64,000 nucleotides of DNA from positions 1,179,501 through 1,243,500 of the forward strand of contig NZ_LR134293.1 in NCBI RefSeq assembly GCF_900636575.1, in the 5' to 3' direction. The stretch's first letter is position 1. The number at the start of each line of letters is the position of its first letter. The notes under the pieces were generated by a model. That model saw only the letters and a program-made list of their open reading frames with translations. It made no database searches and had not been told where the DNA came from. Both the position numbers and the translations under genes were made by a program. Positions 17,575 to 26,006 of this stretch are shown piece by piece. This DNA is from Streptococcus canis. GTDB taxonomy: Bacteria; Bacillota; Bacilli; Lactobacillales; Streptococcaceae.

Positions 17575-18558
17575 GTGGCAACAATCAAACAAGTCGCTCA
17601 AGAAGCAGGGCTATCTAAGTCAACAGTTTCCAGATATATTTCTCAAAAGGGCTATGTTTCAGATGAGGCGAGGGATAAAATTAAGGCAGCCATAGCTAAG
17701 TTACATTATAGCCCAAACGTTTTGGCTCAGTCATTGAAAACCAAAAAAAACCAATTGGTTGGCCTACTCCTGCCAGACATCTCTAACCCCTTCTTTCCTC
17801 GTTTGGCAAGGGGGGCAGAAGAGTATTTAAAGGAAAAAGGCTACCGTGTCATGCTAGGAAATATTTCGGACAGCGAAGCCCTCGAAGAAGAATATGTCCA
17901 TGTCCTTCTTCAAAGCAATGCGGCCGGTATTATTACGACCCATGACTTTACCAAGCGTTATCCCGACTTGCCCATTCCAGTTGTTGTCGTTGACCGTGTT
18001 GATCAAGAAACCCAGTACGGTGTCTTTTCAGATAATAGGGCAGGTGGCTTATTGGCGGCTCAGACTGTCTGGCGGGCAGGGGCAAAAGAAGTTCTGCTAA
18101 TTAGAGGTCCGCTGGACAATGCTGAAAATATTAATGAGCGGTTTGAAGCTAGTCTTTCTTATCTTCAGAACAAAGAAGTGACCCTACGCATCTGTGACAG
18201 TCACAGTTTTGACTTTGAAAGCATTCAGTTGGAGGCTAACGGTAATCTCAATCGTTATCCAACGATTGATAGTATTATTGCACCATCAGATATTCATGCC
18301 ATTGCTTATATTCATGACCTGCATTCGCGTGGAAAAAGAATTCCTCAGGATGTTCAGGTGATGGGCTATGATGACATCTTGATGAGTCAATTTATTTACC
18401 CTTCCCTATCAACCATCCATCAATCTTCTTATTTGATGGGACATTATGCAGCTGAGTTAGTGTATCATATTGCTAATCAATTGCCAGTGGAAGCCAATCG
18501 CATAAAATTACCTGTTCACTATGTGGAACGTGAGACGATAAGGAGAAAAGATGAGTAA
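17575..18558 (+). CDS. rbsR: LacI-family ribose operon repressor
   Basis: A 327-residue regulator starting at GTG 17575 after AAGGAGG. The N-terminal HTH and hinge are ATIKQVAQEAGLSKSTVSRY and YSPNVLAQSL, followed by a periplasmic-binding-protein-like sensor domain (LLPDISNPFFPRLARGAEEY, IIAPSDIHAIAY). In this family ribose or a phosphorylated derivative releases the repressor from DNA. It is the first gene of rbsRKDACB and overlaps rbsK by 8 bases. The palindrome at 17533-17550 is its likely target. Confidence 0.92.
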   Translation: MATIKQVAQEAGLSKSTVSRYISQKGYVSDEARDKIKAAIAKLHYSPNVLAQSLKTKKNQLVGLLLPDISNPFFPRLARGAEEYLKEKGYRVMLGNISDSEALEEEYVHVLLQSNAAGIITTHDFTKRYPDLPIPVVVVDRVDQETQYGVFSDNRAGGLLAAQTVWRAGAKEVLLIRGPLDNAENINERFEASLSYLQNKEVTLRICDSHSFDFESIQLEANGNLNRYPTIDSIIAPSDIHAIAYIHDLHSRGKRIPQDVQVMGYDDILMSQFIYPSLSTIHQSSYLMGHYAAELVYHIANQLPVEANRIKLPVHYVERETIRRKDE

Positions 18559-19462
18559 TATTGTTATTGTTGGTAGTATCTCCATGGATCTTGTCATGAA
18601 GACCCATCGTATCGCCCAAGAAGGAGAGACGGTTTTTGGAGATAGTTTTGCCATGGTTCCTGGTGGAAAAGGAGCCAACCAAGCAGTTGCTGTGGGACGA
18701 TTAGCGTCAGAGCAAGATAAAATTACCATGTTAGGAGCTGTTGGTGAGGATTCCTTTGGCTCTCTCTTGTTAACCAATTTAACAGAAAATGGGGTTAACA
18801 CAAGCTTTGTGGAAACGGTACCATCTTCATCTGGTATTGCTCAAATCACCATTTTTAATCACGACAATCGCATCATCTACTGTCCTGGTGCGAACGGTCA
18901 AGTGGATACTACTCTTTGGGAAAAAGAGTGGGCGGTATTGGAAGCTGCTGATTTGGTGATTCTTCAAAATGAAATTCCTCATCAGGCTAATGTAGCCATA
19001 GCTCAATTTTGTCATGATAAAGACATCAAGGTGCTCTATAATCCAGCCCCTGCCAGAGAAACAGATAAAGAAATGCTAGATTTGGTAACCTATCTCACAC
19101 CCAACCAGCATGAAGTTCAAGAACTCTTCCCAGATAAAGAGTTGGATACTATTGTTGAGGCCTATCCAAACCGTCTCATTGTCACTTTGGGAACAAAAGG
19201 GTCAACTTATTTTGATGGGCAAGTGATTCAGTTAATTCCAGCTATTAGAACTGAAGCGGTTGACACAACAGGAGCAGGAGATACTTTTAATGGGGCCTTT
19301 GGATTTGCTATCACAAAAGGTTTAGAAATGCGTGAGGCTTTACAATTTGCGACCCTGGCATCACATTTATCTGTTCAACAATTTGGCGCTCAAGGTGGCA
19401 TGCCAAGCTTATCAGAAATGAAGGAGCATAAAGCTTATGAAAAAACATGGGATTTTAAATAG
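18551..19462 (+). CDS. rbsK: Ribokinase
   Basis: A 303-residue PfkB-family kinase that phosphorylates ribose at C5 with ATP. Family signatures are MVPGGKGANQAVAVGRL near residue 40 and the C-terminal DTTGAGDTFNGAFGFAI, whose aspartate is the catalytic base. Length and motif positions are normal. Start overlaps rbsR and end overlaps rbsD, so translation of the three is probably coupled. Confidence 0.95.
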   Translation: MSNIVIVGSISMDLVMKTHRIAQEGETVFGDSFAMVPGGKGANQAVAVGRLASEQDKITMLGAVGEDSFGSLLLTNLTENGVNTSFVETVPSSSGIAQITIFNHDNRIIYCPGANGQVDTTLWEKEWAVLEAADLVILQNEIPHQANVAIAQFCHDKDIKVLYNPAPARETDKEMLDLVTYLTPNQHEVQELFPDKELDTIVEAYPNRLIVTLGTKGSTYFDGQVIQLIPAIRTEAVDTTGAGDTFNGAFGFAITKGLEMREALQFATLASHLSVQQFGAQGGMPSLSEMKEHKAYEKTWDFK

Positions 19463-19835
19463 CAATCTGGCTAAATTAGCAGATGATTTAGGGCATACCG
19501 ACCGTGTCTGTGTTGGAGATTTAGGTCTTCCTGTTCCAGATGGGGTAGCTAAAATTGACTTAGCGCTTAAACCTGGTCAGCCTAATTTCCAAGAAGTTTT
19601 AGAGGTGTATCTGGAGCATATCTTGGTTGAAAAAATCATCTTGGCTGAGGAAATAAAAAGCCAAAACCCTGACCAACTCGAACAGTTGTTGGCAAAACTA
19701 GATGCTTCTGTCACCGTTGAATATGTCAGTCATGACGACTTAAAACAGCTAACAAAATCAGTGAAGGCTGTGGTTAGAACAGGTGAAAACACGCCGTATT
19801 CCAATGCCGTCTTACAGTCAGGGGTGATTATTTAG
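19437..19835 (+). CDS. rbsD: D-ribose pyranase (mutarotase)
   Basis: A 132-residue cytosolic enzyme that interconverts the pyran and furan forms of ribose, so that ribokinase receives its substrate. The N-terminal MKKHGILNSNLAKLADDLGH includes the catalytic histidine, followed by VGDLGLPVPDG. The C-terminal RTGENTPYSNAVLQSGVII is the conserved family end. The start ATG lies 26 bases inside rbsK. Confidence 0.95.
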   Translation: MKKHGILNSNLAKLADDLGHTDRVCVGDLGLPVPDGVAKIDLALKPGQPNFQEVLEVYLEHILVEKIILAEEIKSQNPDQLEQLLAKLDASVTVEYVSHDDLKQLTKSVKAVVRTGENTPYSNAVLQSGVII

Positions 19836-19850
19836 AAAGGAACCAATAGC

Positions 19851-21329
19851 ATGAAAATTGACATGAGAGGGATTTCCAAAACTTTTGGGACTAACAAAGT
19901 GTTAGAAAAAATTGACTTGGTTCTAACATCTGGAGAAGTCCATGCCCTAATGGGAGAGAATGGTGCAGGTAAGTCTACCTTGATGAACATTTTGACGGGT
20001 CTTTTTCCTGCAAGTTCTGGAAGCATTTTGATTGATGGTAAGGAAATGACCTTTGCTAATCCTCAAGAAGCAGAAGCCTTCGGTATTAGTTTTATTCATC
20101 AGGAAATGAATACCTGGCCAGATATGACTGTCTTAGAAAACTTGTTTTTGGGGCGGGAATTAAAAAAAGCTTTTGGCTTGTTAGATGACAAGGCCATGCG
20201 TGACAAAGCAAAGGCTGCCTTTAAACGTTTGGGAGTGTCTATTCCTCTGGACAAACGCATTGGAGACTTATCAGTTGGCCAACAACAAATGATTGAAATT
20301 GCTAAAAGCCTATTGTCAGAAGTCTCCTTACTGATTATGGATGAGCCAACAGCTGCTTTAACAGATCGTGAAACAGAGAATCTTTTTAAAATTATTCGGA
20401 GCTTAAAAGCAGAAGGTGTTGGTATTGTTTATATTTCGCACCGCATGGAAGAGATTTTTAAAATCACGGATGTGGTAACGGTTATGCGAGATGGCATTGT
20501 GGTTGACACGAAAGCTACTCAAACAACCAACCCAGAAGAACTGGTCAAAAAAATGGTCGGGCGTGACATTGAGGATTATTATCCAGAAAAGACGGCTACC
20601 CTTGGGGCGGTCGCTCTTGAGGTTAAGAATTTGTCCAGTCAGGCATTTGAAGGGGTTTCTTTCCAAGTTAGGCAGGGAGAGATACTTGGTTTTTCTGGCT
20701 TAATGGGATCTGGTCGCACAGAAATCATGCGAGCCATTTTTGGTTTAGATTCTAAACAGTCAGGACAAGTGATGATTGATGGTACCCCAGTAACCATTCA
20801 CAGCCCAGCCCAAGCCATTAAACAGGGAATCGGATTTTTAACTGAAGACCGAAAAGAAGAAGGCTTGATTCTTGATTTCAGCATCAAAGACAATATGACC
20901 TTACCAAGCACCAAGGATTTCAGTAAGAATGGTTTCTTCGATGACAAAACAAGTACAACCTTTGTTGACCAATTGATTAATCGCTTGCGCATTAAATCTG
21001 GGACACCAAGTTTACCGGTGGGAAATCTTTCTGGTGGTAACCAACAAAAGGTTGTTCTGGCAAAATGGATTGGCATTGCGCCAAAAGTTCTGATTTTAGA
21101 TGAGCCTACTAGAGGAGTGGATGTTGGTGCCAAACGTGAGATCTATCAATTAATGAATGAATTGGCAGAAAGAGGTGTGCCTATCATTATGGTTTCTTCA
21201 GACTTACCTGAAGTATTAGGTGTCAGTGATCGCATTATAGTCATGCATGAAGGCAAAATTGCTGGCCAGCTAAGCCGTGAAGAAGCTACTCAAGAAAAAG
21301 TCATGCAATTGGCAACAGGAGGAAATTAA
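19851..21329 (+). CDS. rbsA: Ribose ABC transporter, duplicated ATPase subunit
   Basis: A 492-residue protein with two ABC domains in tandem. Domain 1 has Walker A GENGAGKST, signature LSVGQQQ and Walker B LLIMDEPTAAL. Domain 2 has a degenerate Walker A (GLMGSGRTE), signature LSGGNQQK and Walker B LILDEPTRGVD. This asymmetry is normal for the CUT2 sugar importer class. It powers ribose uptake through RbsC with RbsB as the receptor. Confidence 0.95.
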   Translation: MKIDMRGISKTFGTNKVLEKIDLVLTSGEVHALMGENGAGKSTLMNILTGLFPASSGSILIDGKEMTFANPQEAEAFGISFIHQEMNTWPDMTVLENLFLGRELKKAFGLLDDKAMRDKAKAAFKRLGVSIPLDKRIGDLSVGQQQMIEIAKSLLSEVSLLIMDEPTAALTDRETENLFKIIRSLKAEGVGIVYISHRMEEIFKITDVVTVMRDGIVVDTKATQTTNPEELVKKMVGRDIEDYYPEKTATLGAVALEVKNLSSQAFEGVSFQVRQGEILGFSGLMGSGRTEIMRAIFGLDSKQSGQVMIDGTPVTIHSPAQAIKQGIGFLTEDRKEEGLILDFSIKDNMTLPSTKDFSKNGFFDDKTSTTFVDQLINRLRIKSGTPSLPVGNLSGGNQQKVVLAKWIGIAPKVLILDEPTRGVDVGAKREIYQLMNELAERGVPIIMVSSDLPEVLGVSDRIIVMHEGKIAGQLSREEATQEKVMQLATGGN

Positions 21330-21330
21330 G

Positions 21331-22272
21331 GTGAAACAGGTAATGAAATACATGTCAGAGTTAACCACTCTGGTCGCACTCGTTGGGTTAATGATTGTCA
21401 TCACGCTGATTAATCCTAACTTTTTAACCACAAACAATTTATTGAACTTGCTTTTGCAAGTTACTGCTAATGGCTTTATTGCTTTTGGGATGACCTTTGT
21501 CATTTTAACTGGTGGTATTGATTTATCAGTTGGATCGATTTTGGCTCTTTCCAGTGCGCTTTCGGCAGGGTTTATAGCCTCTGGTGTTCCCGTGCCATTA
21601 GCCATCTTACTGGCAATCCTTATGGGGGGGCTGTTTGGCATGCTAAATGGTTTCTTTATTTCCCATGGGAAACTAGCTCCTTTTATCGTGACCTTGGCGA
21701 CCATGACCATTTTCCGTGGGGCAACGCTTGTTTACACCAATGGGAATCCGATTACCAAGGGACTGTCTGATTCCTTCTTTTTCCAATTTTTAGGACAAGG
21801 TTACATTGTTGGCATTCCTTTCCCTGTTATTCTCATGTTTATCGTCTTTCTTATTTTGTATGTGCTTTTGCACAAAACAGCCTTTGGGAAATCCGTTTAC
21901 GCGCTAGGAGGCAATGAAAAAGCAGCCTATATCTCAGGTGTTAAACTCAATAAAGTCAAACTTATTATTTATACCATTTCAGGAATGATGGCTGCTATTT
22001 CTGGGCTAATCATTACCTCTCGTTTGAGCTCTGCTCAGCCAACGGCTGGTAGCAGTTATGAAATGGATGCTATTGCAGCAGTTGTTCTTGGAGGAACTTC
22101 TTTATCAGGAGGTAAAGGGCGTATCCTAGGAACATTGATTGGTGCCTTGATTATTGGGGTCCTTAATAACGGGTTAAACATTATTGGTGTATCAGCCTTT
22201 TGGCAACAAGTGGTAAAAGGGATTGTTATTTTGATTGCTGTGTTACTGGACCGCTTGAAAGTGGCAAAATAA
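21331..22272 (+). CDS. rbsC: Ribose ABC transporter permease
   Basis: A 313-residue CUT2-class permease with 8-10 membrane segments and the family stretch GGIDLSVGSILALSSAL plus LGGTSLSGGKGRILGT. The start is GTG 21331, eight bases after ACAGGAGG at the end of rbsA. The longer reading from 21277 would run 53 bases into rbsA and add non-homologous residues. It forms the membrane channel for ribose. Confidence 0.93.
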   Translation: MKQVMKYMSELTTLVALVGLMIVITLINPNFLTTNNLLNLLLQVTANGFIAFGMTFVILTGGIDLSVGSILALSSALSAGFIASGVPVPLAILLAILMGGLFGMLNGFFISHGKLAPFIVTLATMTIFRGATLVYTNGNPITKGLSDSFFFQFLGQGYIVGIPFPVILMFIVFLILYVLLHKTAFGKSVYALGGNEKAAYISGVKLNKVKLIIYTISGMMAAISGLIITSRLSSAQPTAGSSYEMDAIAAVVLGGTSLSGGKGRILGTLIGALIIGVLNNGLNIIGVSAFWQQVVKGIVILIAVLLDRLKVAK

Positions 22273-22347
22273 AGAAGGATTGTTATTGCTAGCATGCTTT
22301 GACATGCTCCGTCTTATATTAATCATTTTTCTTAAAAAGGAGACATC

Positions 22348-23313
22348 ATGAAATTTACAAAAAAACTTGGCTTTTTTGCCCTACTTATGTCAGTACTTCT
22401 TATTTTAGGAGCTTGTGGAAAAACTGGCTTGGGGAATTCTTCAGGAACAAATAAAGAAGTCACTAAAAAGTCAGCCAAAGACTTGAAACTAGGTGTGTCT
22501 ATCTCAACCACCAATAATCCTTATTTTGTCGCTATGAAAGATGGTTTGGACAAATATGCTGACAAAAAGGACGTCAACTTAAAAGTAGCTGATGCTCAAG
22601 ATGATGCTGCACGCCAAGCAGACGATGTGCAAAACTTTATCAGCCAAAATGTAGATGCCATTTTGATTAATCCAGTGGATTCAGATGCCATTGTGCCAGC
22701 TATTAAAGCTGCTAACAATGCCAATATTCCCGTTATTCTCATTGACCGTGGTAGCAACGGTGGTGATGTTCTCACAACAGTTGCTTCTGATAATGTTGAA
22801 GCAGGTAAGATGGCTGCTGACTATATTGTGAAAGAGCTTGGTGAAAAAGCAAAAGCCTTTGAATTGTCAGGCGTTCCAGGAGCTTCAGCAACTGTCGATC
22901 GTGGGAATGGTTTTAACAAAGTAGCCAAAGAAAAATTAGACGTTTTATCAAGTCAGTCAGCTAATTTTGATCGAGCTAAGGCTTTGAACACTGCCCAAAA
23001 CATGATTCAAGGAAACAAAGACGTTCAAGTTATTTTTGCTCAAAATGATGAAATGGCACTAGGAGCTGCTCAAGCTGTTAAATCAGCAGGCCTTCAAAAT
23101 GTTTTAATCATTGGTATTGATGGTCAGCCAGATGCCCACCAAGCTATTGAAAAAGGAGACATTACTGCAACAATTGCCCAACAACCAGCTAAGATGGGAG
23201 AAATTGCTATCCAAGCAGCTATTGATCACTACAATGGTAAAAAAGTGGATAAAGAAACCGTATCACCAATTTACCTTGTGACCAAAGAAAATGTTGACAA
23301 GTACAATTGGTAA
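22348..23313 (+). CDS. rbsB: Ribose-binding lipoprotein
   Basis: A 321-residue substrate-binding protein. The signal sequence ends in the lipobox LGAC, with lipidation predicted on the cysteine at about residue 23. The mature part is a type I periplasmic-binding-protein fold (GVSISTTNNPYFVAMKDGL, IDRGSNGGDVLTTVASDN, FAQNDEMALGAAQAV). It captures extracellular ribose for RbsA/RbsC. It comes last in the operon and is followed by a strong terminator. Confidence 0.94.
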   Translation: MKFTKKLGFFALLMSVLLILGACGKTGLGNSSGTNKEVTKKSAKDLKLGVSISTTNNPYFVAMKDGLDKYADKKDVNLKVADAQDDAARQADDVQNFISQNVDAILINPVDSDAIVPAIKAANNANIPVILIDRGSNGGDVLTTVASDNVEAGKMAADYIVKELGEKAKAFELSGVPGASATVDRGNGFNKVAKEKLDVLSSQSANFDRAKALNTAQNMIQGNKDVQVIFAQNDEMALGAAQAVKSAGLQNVLIIGIDGQPDAHQAIEKGDITATIAQQPAKMGEIAIQAAIDHYNGKKVDKETVSPIYLVTKENVDKYNW

Positions 23314-23327
23314 GTCATTTTCACGTT

Positions 23328-23357
23328 GCCCTTAAGCTTAGGTTTAAGGGCTTTTTT
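23328..23357 (+). terminator. Rho-independent terminator of the rbs operon
   Basis: GCCCTTAA/TTAAGGGC form a perfect 8-bp stem with an 8-base loop, followed by TTTTTT. Confidence 0.9.
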
Positions 23358-23456
23358 GGAGCAATGATTAGCCTAAAAACCAAAGATGATATAGTGGCGG
23401 TACATAGAAATCCTAAGGTCTACAGTTTAAGAATGAAGAAGTAAAGGAGAGACCAG

Positions 23457-23528
23457 ATGACCTATTTAGCCATTGTAACGCTACTGACTAGCAAGGTGGT
23501 GGCTTTTTCCTCTACTTACAAAAATTAA
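23457..23528 (+). CDS. Candidate small ORF (23 aa)
   Basis: ATG at 23457 lies six bases after AAAGGAGA and runs 23 codons. The product starts MTYLAIVTLLTSKVVAFSST and ends YKN; the first half is hydrophobic. There is no recognised homologue and no clear promoter of its own. It ends inside the promoter of the next operon. Only the ribosome-binding site and the hydrophobic pattern support it. Confidence 0.28.
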   Translation: MTYLAIVTLLTSKVVAFSSTYKN

Positions 23529-23543
23529 AAAATTGTGTATAAT
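23516..23543 (+). promoter_or_regulatory. Promoter of the yutD-rlmN operon
   Basis: TTACAA at 23516-23521, a 16-base spacer and TATAAT at 23538-23543. Transcription would start near 23550, giving an unusually long leader of about 150 bases. Confidence 0.6.
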
Positions 23544-23549
23544 AAAAGA

Positions 23550-23698
23550 GTTACGGGTAATATCGCTGATTTCCTGTAAGCTTGCTTAAATAGGGTTGAT
23601 GACTGGCATCATTAACTCTGGTGACAGTAGGAAGCAGCAGTTCCCACTAAGAGAGTGATTCATAACACACATAAATGGATTCTTAAGAAAGGAGTCGC
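23550..23698 (+). ncRNA. Structured 5' leader before yutD-rlmN (candidate cis-regulatory RNA)
   Basis: Two stable helices are visible. TTACGGG (23551-23557) pairs with CCTGTAA (23573-23579). AGGGTTGATGA (23592-23602) pairs with TCATTAACTCT (23609-23619) over 11 positions around a 6-base loop. A shorter GGAA/TTCC pairing follows near 23630-23643. No T-run follows, so control of translation or stability is more likely than termination. I do not recognise the class. RlmN modifies 23S rRNA and tRNA, so feedback by an RNA structure is conceivable. Confidence 0.45.
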
Positions 23699-24319
23699 AT
23701 GAAAAAAGACATTTCACCAGAAATGTATAACTACAATAAATTTCCTGGGCCAACATTTAGTCACTTTGACCAACAGGTTAAGGCAGAAGGGATTGACCTA
23801 GTACTACTTGAGAATGTTAAAAATGCCTTTGACACCACTAGTTTTGGTCAACGTTATACAGAGATTTTACTAAAGTACGATTACATTGTTGGAGATTGGG
23901 GCAATGAACAACTCCGTCTCAAGGGGTTTTACAAGGACAGCAACGATGTCAAGAAAACAAACCGCATTTCACGCTTAGAAGATTATATAAAAGAATTTTG
24001 CAATTTTGGCTGTGCCTATTTTGTTTTGGAAAATCCTAATCCCAAAGAAATCACCTTCGAAGTAGAGCGTCAGCCAAGGCGGAAGAAATCGTCTAAACCA
24101 AAATCAAATCGTCGCAAGCCAAACTCACCAAGCCAACAGACAGCCGCCTCAAAAGGTAAATCAAAGCGGCCACCAAAAGAAAAGCAGTCCGAAAGCCAAG
24201 CCTTTACTAGTAAGAAACGTCGGGAAATCAGCAAGGAGAAAAGCAAACCTAAACGCAGTCAGGCTAATCAGCTTAATGCTAAATCCGATCACTTTATCAT
24301 CAGAAAGAAGGATCATTAA
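23699..24319 (+). CDS. YutD-like family protein
   Basis: A 206-residue protein. The first 120 residues match the YutD family (YNKFPGPTFSHF, FDTTSFGQRYTEILLKYDYI, VGDWGNEQLRLKGFY, CNFGCAYFVLENP). The last 85 residues are a low-complexity tail rich in Lys, Arg, Ser, Pro and Gln (RRKKSSKPKSNRRKP), likely disordered and able to bind nucleic acid. The start ATG 23699 follows AAAGGAG. It is paired with rlmN three bases downstream, an arrangement common in streptococci. Its biochemical role is unknown. Confidence 0.82.
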   Translation: MKKDISPEMYNYNKFPGPTFSHFDQQVKAEGIDLVLLENVKNAFDTTSFGQRYTEILLKYDYIVGDWGNEQLRLKGFYKDSNDVKKTNRISRLEDYIKEFCNFGCAYFVLENPNPKEITFEVERQPRRKKSSKPKSNRRKPNSPSQQTAASKGKSKRPPKEKQSESQAFTSKKRREISKEKSKPKRSQANQLNAKSDHFIIRKKDH

Positions 24320-24322
24320 TCC

Positions 24323-25402
24323 ATGAAACCATCCATTTACAGCTTGACCCGTGACCAATTAATCGCCTGGGCGATTGAACACGGTCAAAAGAAATTTAGA
24401 GCTACTCAAATTTGGGACTGGCTTTATAAAAAACGTGTCCACTCGTTTGAGGAAATGACCAATATTTCCAAAGATTTTATTGCTATCTTAACAGAGAACT
24501 TTTGTGTCAATCCTTTGAAGCAACGTATCGTTCAAGAATCAGCTGATGGGACTGTCAAGTATTTATTTGAGCTACCAGATGGTATGCTGATTGAAACAGT
24601 TTTGATGCGTCAGCATTATGGGCATTCTGTTTGTGTAACAACTCAGGTGGGTTGTAACATTGGTTGCACCTTTTGCGCCAGCGGCTTAGTTAAAAAGCAG
24701 CGCGATTTAAATAGTGGAGAAATCACTGCTCAAATCATGTTGGTTCAAAAATATTTTGATGAACGTGGTCAAGACGAACGTGTCAGTCATGTGGTTGTTA
24801 TGGGGATTGGTGAACCTTTTGACAATTACCAAAATGTGATGACCTTCCTTCGTACCATTAATGATGACAACGGACTCGCTATTGGTGCCCGTCATATTAC
24901 AGTGTCAACATCAGGTTTGGCTCACAAGATTCGTGAGTTTGCCAATGAAGGGGTGCAAGTTAATTTAGCGGTCTCACTTCATGCACCAAATAATGATTTG
25001 CGGTCAAGTATTATGCGAATCAATCGTTCTTTCTCACTTGAGAAACTTTTTGCAGCCATTGAGTATTATATTGAAACAACTAATCGTCGTGTGACCTTTG
25101 AATACATTATGCTAAATGAGGTCAATGATGGTATTGAGCAGGCTCAAGAATTGGCAGATTTGACCAAGAATATCCGTAAGCTATCTTACGTCAACTTGAT
25201 TCCCTACAATCCTGTTTCAGAACATGACCAGTACAGCAGAAGTCCTAAAGAACGCGTTTCAGCCTTTTACGATGTGTTGAAGAAAAATGGTGTCAACTGC
25301 GTCGTCCGTCAGGAACATGGTACAGATATTGATGCGGCTTGTGGACAATTACGTTCCAATACCATGAAAAAAGACCGTCAAAAGGTCGCAGCCGTGAAAT
25401 AA
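24323..25402 (+). CDS. rlmN: Dual-specificity RNA methyltransferase RlmN
   Basis: A 359-residue radical-SAM enzyme that methylates C2 of A2503 in 23S rRNA and of A37 in some tRNAs. The cluster-binding [11 protein letters not shown] (CxxxCxxC) and the C-terminal CGQL cysteine region ([12 protein letters not shown]) are present. Other motifs are [12 protein letters not shown] and [10 protein letters not shown]. Length is normal. It is translated close behind yutD and followed after four bases by the VanZ-like gene. Confidence 0.96.
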   Translation: MKPSIYSLTRDQLIAWAIEHGQKKFRATQIWDWLYKKRVHSFEEMTNISKDFIAILTENFCVNPLKQRIVQESADGTVKYLFELPDGMLIETVLMRQHYGHSVCVTTQVGCNIGCTFCASGLVKKQRDLNSGEITAQIMLVQKYFDERGQDERVSHVVVMGIGEPFDNYQNVMTFLRTINDDNGLAIGARHITVSTSGLAHKIREFANEGVQVNLAVSLHAPNNDLRSSIMRINRSFSLEKLFAAIEYYIETTNRRVTFEYIMLNEVNDGIEQAQELADLTKNIRKLSYVNLIPYNPVSEHDQYSRSPKERVSAFYDVLKKNGVNCVVRQEHGTDIDAACGQLRSNTMKKDRQKVAAVK

Positions 25403-25406
25403 AAGG

Positions 25407-25919
25407 ATGATGAGCCAAGTATTTGAACAGAATGAACTTGTCAAAGGAAACTGGCGACGGGTCTTGCTGTTAGCTTTATGGGGTTATGGTCTGGCAGTAA
25501 TGGTCATGTGTTTTATCCCGCAGCCGCACCTCTTTGGCAATATCCACACCCCAAATGTTATGGCTATTGGTCGTTTTCGTTTGCTGTTGATTCCTTTAAA
25601 TAGCCTGTGGTCTTTACCCCAATTAACAAGACCTCTAGCACTTATTTGGGTTATCGGGCAAAACATCATGAATGGTTTTTTGCTCTATCCATTAGTGTTT
25701 CTGATGCATTGCCTTTGGAAGAATTGGCAGAGCCCTAGAAAAAGTTTATGGTTAGGCTTTCGGCTTAGCTTAGCTATTGAGTTAACACAATTGTTCTTGG
25801 ACATGTTAATTGACGCCAATCGGGTATTTGAAGTGGATGATTTGTGGACAAATAGTCTGGGTGCCTTATTAGCGTTTTATAGTTATCGGTGGTTGAGTCA
25901 TCGGTTATGGTTAAAGTGA
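25407..25919 (+). CDS. VanZ-like membrane protein
   Basis: A 170-residue integral membrane protein with about four or five membrane segments and the VanZ-family features RFRLLLIPLNSLW, LYPLVFLMHCLW, SLAIELTQLF and RVFEVDDLWTNSLGALLAF. VanZ itself raises teicoplanin resistance; housekeeping homologues have no settled function. It is the third gene of yutD-rlmN-vanZ-like and is followed by a short terminator. Confidence 0.85.
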   Translation: MMSQVFEQNELVKGNWRRVLLLALWGYGLAVMVMCFIPQPHLFGNIHTPNVMAIGRFRLLLIPLNSLWSLPQLTRPLALIWVIGQNIMNGFLLYPLVFLMHCLWKNWQSPRKSLWLGFRLSLAIELTQLFLDMLIDANRVFEVDDLWTNSLGALLAFYSYRWLSHRLWLK

Positions 25920-25930
25920 TACAATGATTT

Positions 25931-25954
25931 TCTCTCCGCTGGAGAGACTTTTTG
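25931..25954 (+). terminator. Terminator after the VanZ-like gene
   Basis: TCTCTCC/GGAGAGA form a perfect 7-bp stem with loop GCT, followed by CTTTTTG. Confidence 0.8.
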
Positions 25955-26006
25955 TTAGCGATATAAGATTAGATTAAATGACATATTAATCTTGGAAGGA
26001 GGGAAA

